This document shows, one piece after another, positions 62,634 to 64,000 of a stretch of DNA of 64,000 nucleotides; the stretch's first letter is position 1, and every line of letters starts with the position of its first letter. Where the stretch lies: the NCBI GenBank assembly GCA_949292785.1, contig CASFBK010000008.1:1-64000 (forward strand), read 5' to 3'. The notes below the pieces were generated by a model that saw only the letters and a list, made by a program, of their open reading frames with translations, did not search any database and was not told where the DNA came from. The translations under genes were made by a program, and so were the position numbers. This DNA is from an uncultured Eubacteriales bacterium. Lineage in GTDB: Bacteria > Bacillota > Clostridia > Lachnospirales > Lachnospiraceae.

Positions 62634-63570
62634 TTGCCTTTTCCCCCTTTCTCCGGTTAAGTCTTTTTCTTATTTTTTCCATCTTTTTCTTAAGTATTTT
62701 CCTTACATTTTTGCTTTTCAGATAAGGAATTGCCAAAAAGATTGCTACAATTAAGGCTGAAAACAGCTTCAGGTCGTTGGTGGAAAATCCCAGCTGTAAT
62801 ACAATGGCAATGGCAATAAAATAAATGATGGCTCCAATTACAGATGCTACCATGCGCAACGCAAAATTTCGAAACATTTTTCCGAATATTACATCTCCGA
62901 TAATCACTGCTGCAAGTCCAATTACAATGGCGCCACGTCCCATATTGACATCTGCACTTCCCTGATACTGCGCATACAAAGCACCGGAAACACCTACCAG
63001 TCCATTGGAAAGCACCAGTCCTAATACTTTCTGGGCGCTGGTGTTAATTCCCTGCGCCTTTGCCATACGTTCATTACATCCGGTAGCACGGACTGCTGCA
63101 CCTAACTCTGTTCCGAAAAACCAGTACAGCAATAAAATAATCACCAGGCAGAATATCCCCGTATTGATACAGGATTCCGGTATGTAACGCAGACTTACAT
63201 TCAACGCGAACTCATCCACACTGATTGCCTGATTCGATTTCCCCAAGATACGCATATTAATAGAGTACAGACCTAACTGTGTTAAGATACCGGACAAAAT
63301 TGTGGGAATTCCAAATACCGTATGGAAAATACCCGTAACCAGTCCTGCCAGCATACCTGCACCGAATGCCAGAAGCAATGCGATATATGGATTGGTTCCA
63401 TTCAGGATACACATAACTGCTACTGCTCCACCTGTAGCAATGCTGCCATCCACCGTCAAATCTGCATAATCCAGCACTTTAAAGGTGATATACACCCCGA
63501 TTGCCAAAATTCCCCAAATAAGTCCCTGCGCCACGGAACCGGGAAGGGCATTTATTAATGAACTTATCAT
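62626..63570 (-). CDS. ABC importer permease (TrpY-like)
   Basis: 314 residues with about eight to nine hydrophobic helices of the branched-chain amino acid permease type (BPD_transp_2): FKVLDYADLTVDGSIATGGA, GIPTILSGILTQLGLYSIN and ATGCNERMAKAQGI before the coupling loop. The tail is very basic. AGAGAGGAA precedes the ATG, two bases after the binding protein gene ends its coding. Likely cargo is an aromatic amino acid or a related small molecule. Confidence 0.9.
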   Translation of the reverse strand: MISSLINALPGSVAQGLIWGILAIGVYITFKVLDYADLTVDGSIATGGAVAVMCILNGTNPYIALLLAFGAGMLAGLVTGIFHTVFGIPTILSGILTQLGLYSINMRILGKSNQAISVDEFALNVSLRYIPESCINTGIFCLVIILLLYWFFGTELGAAVRATGCNERMAKAQGINTSAQKVLGLVLSNGLVGVSGALYAQYQGSADVNMGRGAIVIGLAAVIIGDVIFGKMFRNFALRMVASVIGAIIYFIAIAIVLQLGFSTNDLKLFSALIVAIFLAIPYLKSKNVRKILKKKMEKIRKRLNRRKGEKANA

Positions 63571-63572
63571 AA

Positions 63573-64000
63573 TTATTCCTCTCTTTCGATGGCAATCATA
63601 TCTTCCGGCATTTTCATTCCCAGAGCCGCTGCCACATCTGCATTGTATTTTACAGTTACTTCATCTGCATATTCAATCGGCATATCTGCCGGATTCTTTC
63701 CATTCACAAGGATTTCATACGCCATAAGCCCTGCATTATATCCGATGTTATAGTATGAAATACTTAACGTAGCCAGACCGCCAACTGCACACATATTCTC
63801 TTCCCCACAGATAACAGGTATTCCGGCAGGAACCGTAATATTCTTTACGCCCTCCATATTATTTGCAATGGTATTATCCGTCGGAATGTAAATCACATCA
63901 CAACTGCCTGACATTTTTGTCACTACCTGCTGAATATCATTAGAATCTGCTACCGTATAACGTTCCACTTCAATATTTTCCGCTTTCAATGCTTCCTCTG
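63573..64000 (-). CDS. ABC importer substrate-binding protein (TrpX-like), C-terminal part
   Basis: The frame runs open to the right edge of the window, so the N-terminus and lipoprotein signal are not visible; the first in-window Met-like codon is a TTG inside the frame and not a start. The visible 142 residues match the second lobe of pfam04392 proteins: SCDVIYIPTDNTIANNM, PVICGEENMCAVGGLATLSISYYNIGYNAG and the end of the fold. This family binds tryptophan or tyrosine in characterised cases. Confidence 0.9.
   Translation of the reverse strand, partial: EEALKAENIEVERYTVADSNDIQQVVTKMSGSCDVIYIPTDNTIANNMEGVKNITVPAGIPVICGEENMCAVGGLATLSISYYNIGYNAGLMAYEILVNGKNPADMPIEYADEVTVKYNADVAAALGMKMPEDMIAIEREE

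Noticed and set aside
1-64000. CRISPR arrays, tRNA/rRNA genes, insertion sequences, prophage genes
   Set aside because: No regular direct repeats with spacers, no cloverleaf or rRNA-like stretches, and no transposase, integrase or phage protein was seen.

Overview
The window reads as chromosomal DNA of a low-GC Gram-positive gut anaerobe, most likely a Lachnospiraceae-type clostridium (inference). Supporting signs are AT-rich DNA with strong AGGAGG-type ribosome sites, the cdaA-cdaR-glmM order, a comF-yvyF pair, a TrpXYZ-type ABC importer, BspA-like leucine-rich surface proteins and a very large rhamnose-polysaccharide locus without LPS core or lipid A genes. Nearly all genes lie on the minus strand; the exceptions are two genes at 51.4-53.3 kb. 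I saw no tRNA, rRNA, CRISPR array, transposase or prophage gene.

Layout, in the order of minus-strand transcription (right to left). 64.0-61.8 kb: a three-gene ABC importer whose binding protein is cut by the window edge. 61.7-60.5 kb: comF and a yvyF-like zinc protein, closed by a clear terminator. 60.5-53.4 kb: two unknown membrane proteins, cdaA (c-di-AMP synthase), cdaR, glmM, an HPr gene, rfbD and a family 2 glycosyltransferase, an arrangement that ties c-di-AMP and aminosugar supply to dTDP-rhamnose. 53.3-51.4 kb, plus strand: a small membrane protein and a phosphoglycerol transferase, divergent from the polysaccharide locus across a two-promoter intergenic region. 51.2-5.0 kb: a polysaccharide locus of about 46 kb. 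4.9-0.9 kb: three secreted proteins sharing one aromatic-rich repeat module, one with a transglutaminase-like domain. 0.7 kb to the left edge: the N-terminal part of a BspA-type leucine-rich repeat protein.

The locus carries rfbA, rfbB and rfbC (rfbD is upstream), an RgpF-type rhamnan protein, GT2 rhamnosyltransferase candidates, a Wzm/Wzt-type ABC exporter, two related MOP-family flippases, three polyprenyl-phosphate sugar synthases, GtrA, and at least eight polytopic proteins of GT-C type. This suggests a rhamnan backbone made in the cytoplasm and exported by the ABC transporter, then decorated outside the membrane by lipid-phosphate sugars and GT-C enzymes, and further modified by O-acylation (MBOAT plus SGNH partner, two AT3 domains), pyruvylation and possibly glycerol phosphate. 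This resembles the logic of streptococcal rhamnose polysaccharides but with a much larger decoration set.

The most unusual parts are (1) a compact block, 23.4-32.8 kb, joining CDP-glucose 4,6-dehydration to an HMGL-type aldolase, a TPP enzyme, two dehydrogenases and a 3-dehydroquinate-synthase-like cyclase, which may make an undescribed branched or carbocyclic CDP-sugar; (2) a GT-C glycosyltransferase fused to an extracytoplasmic FKBP/trigger-factor-like module; and (3) a YfhO-type GT-C fused to an AT3 acyltransferase.
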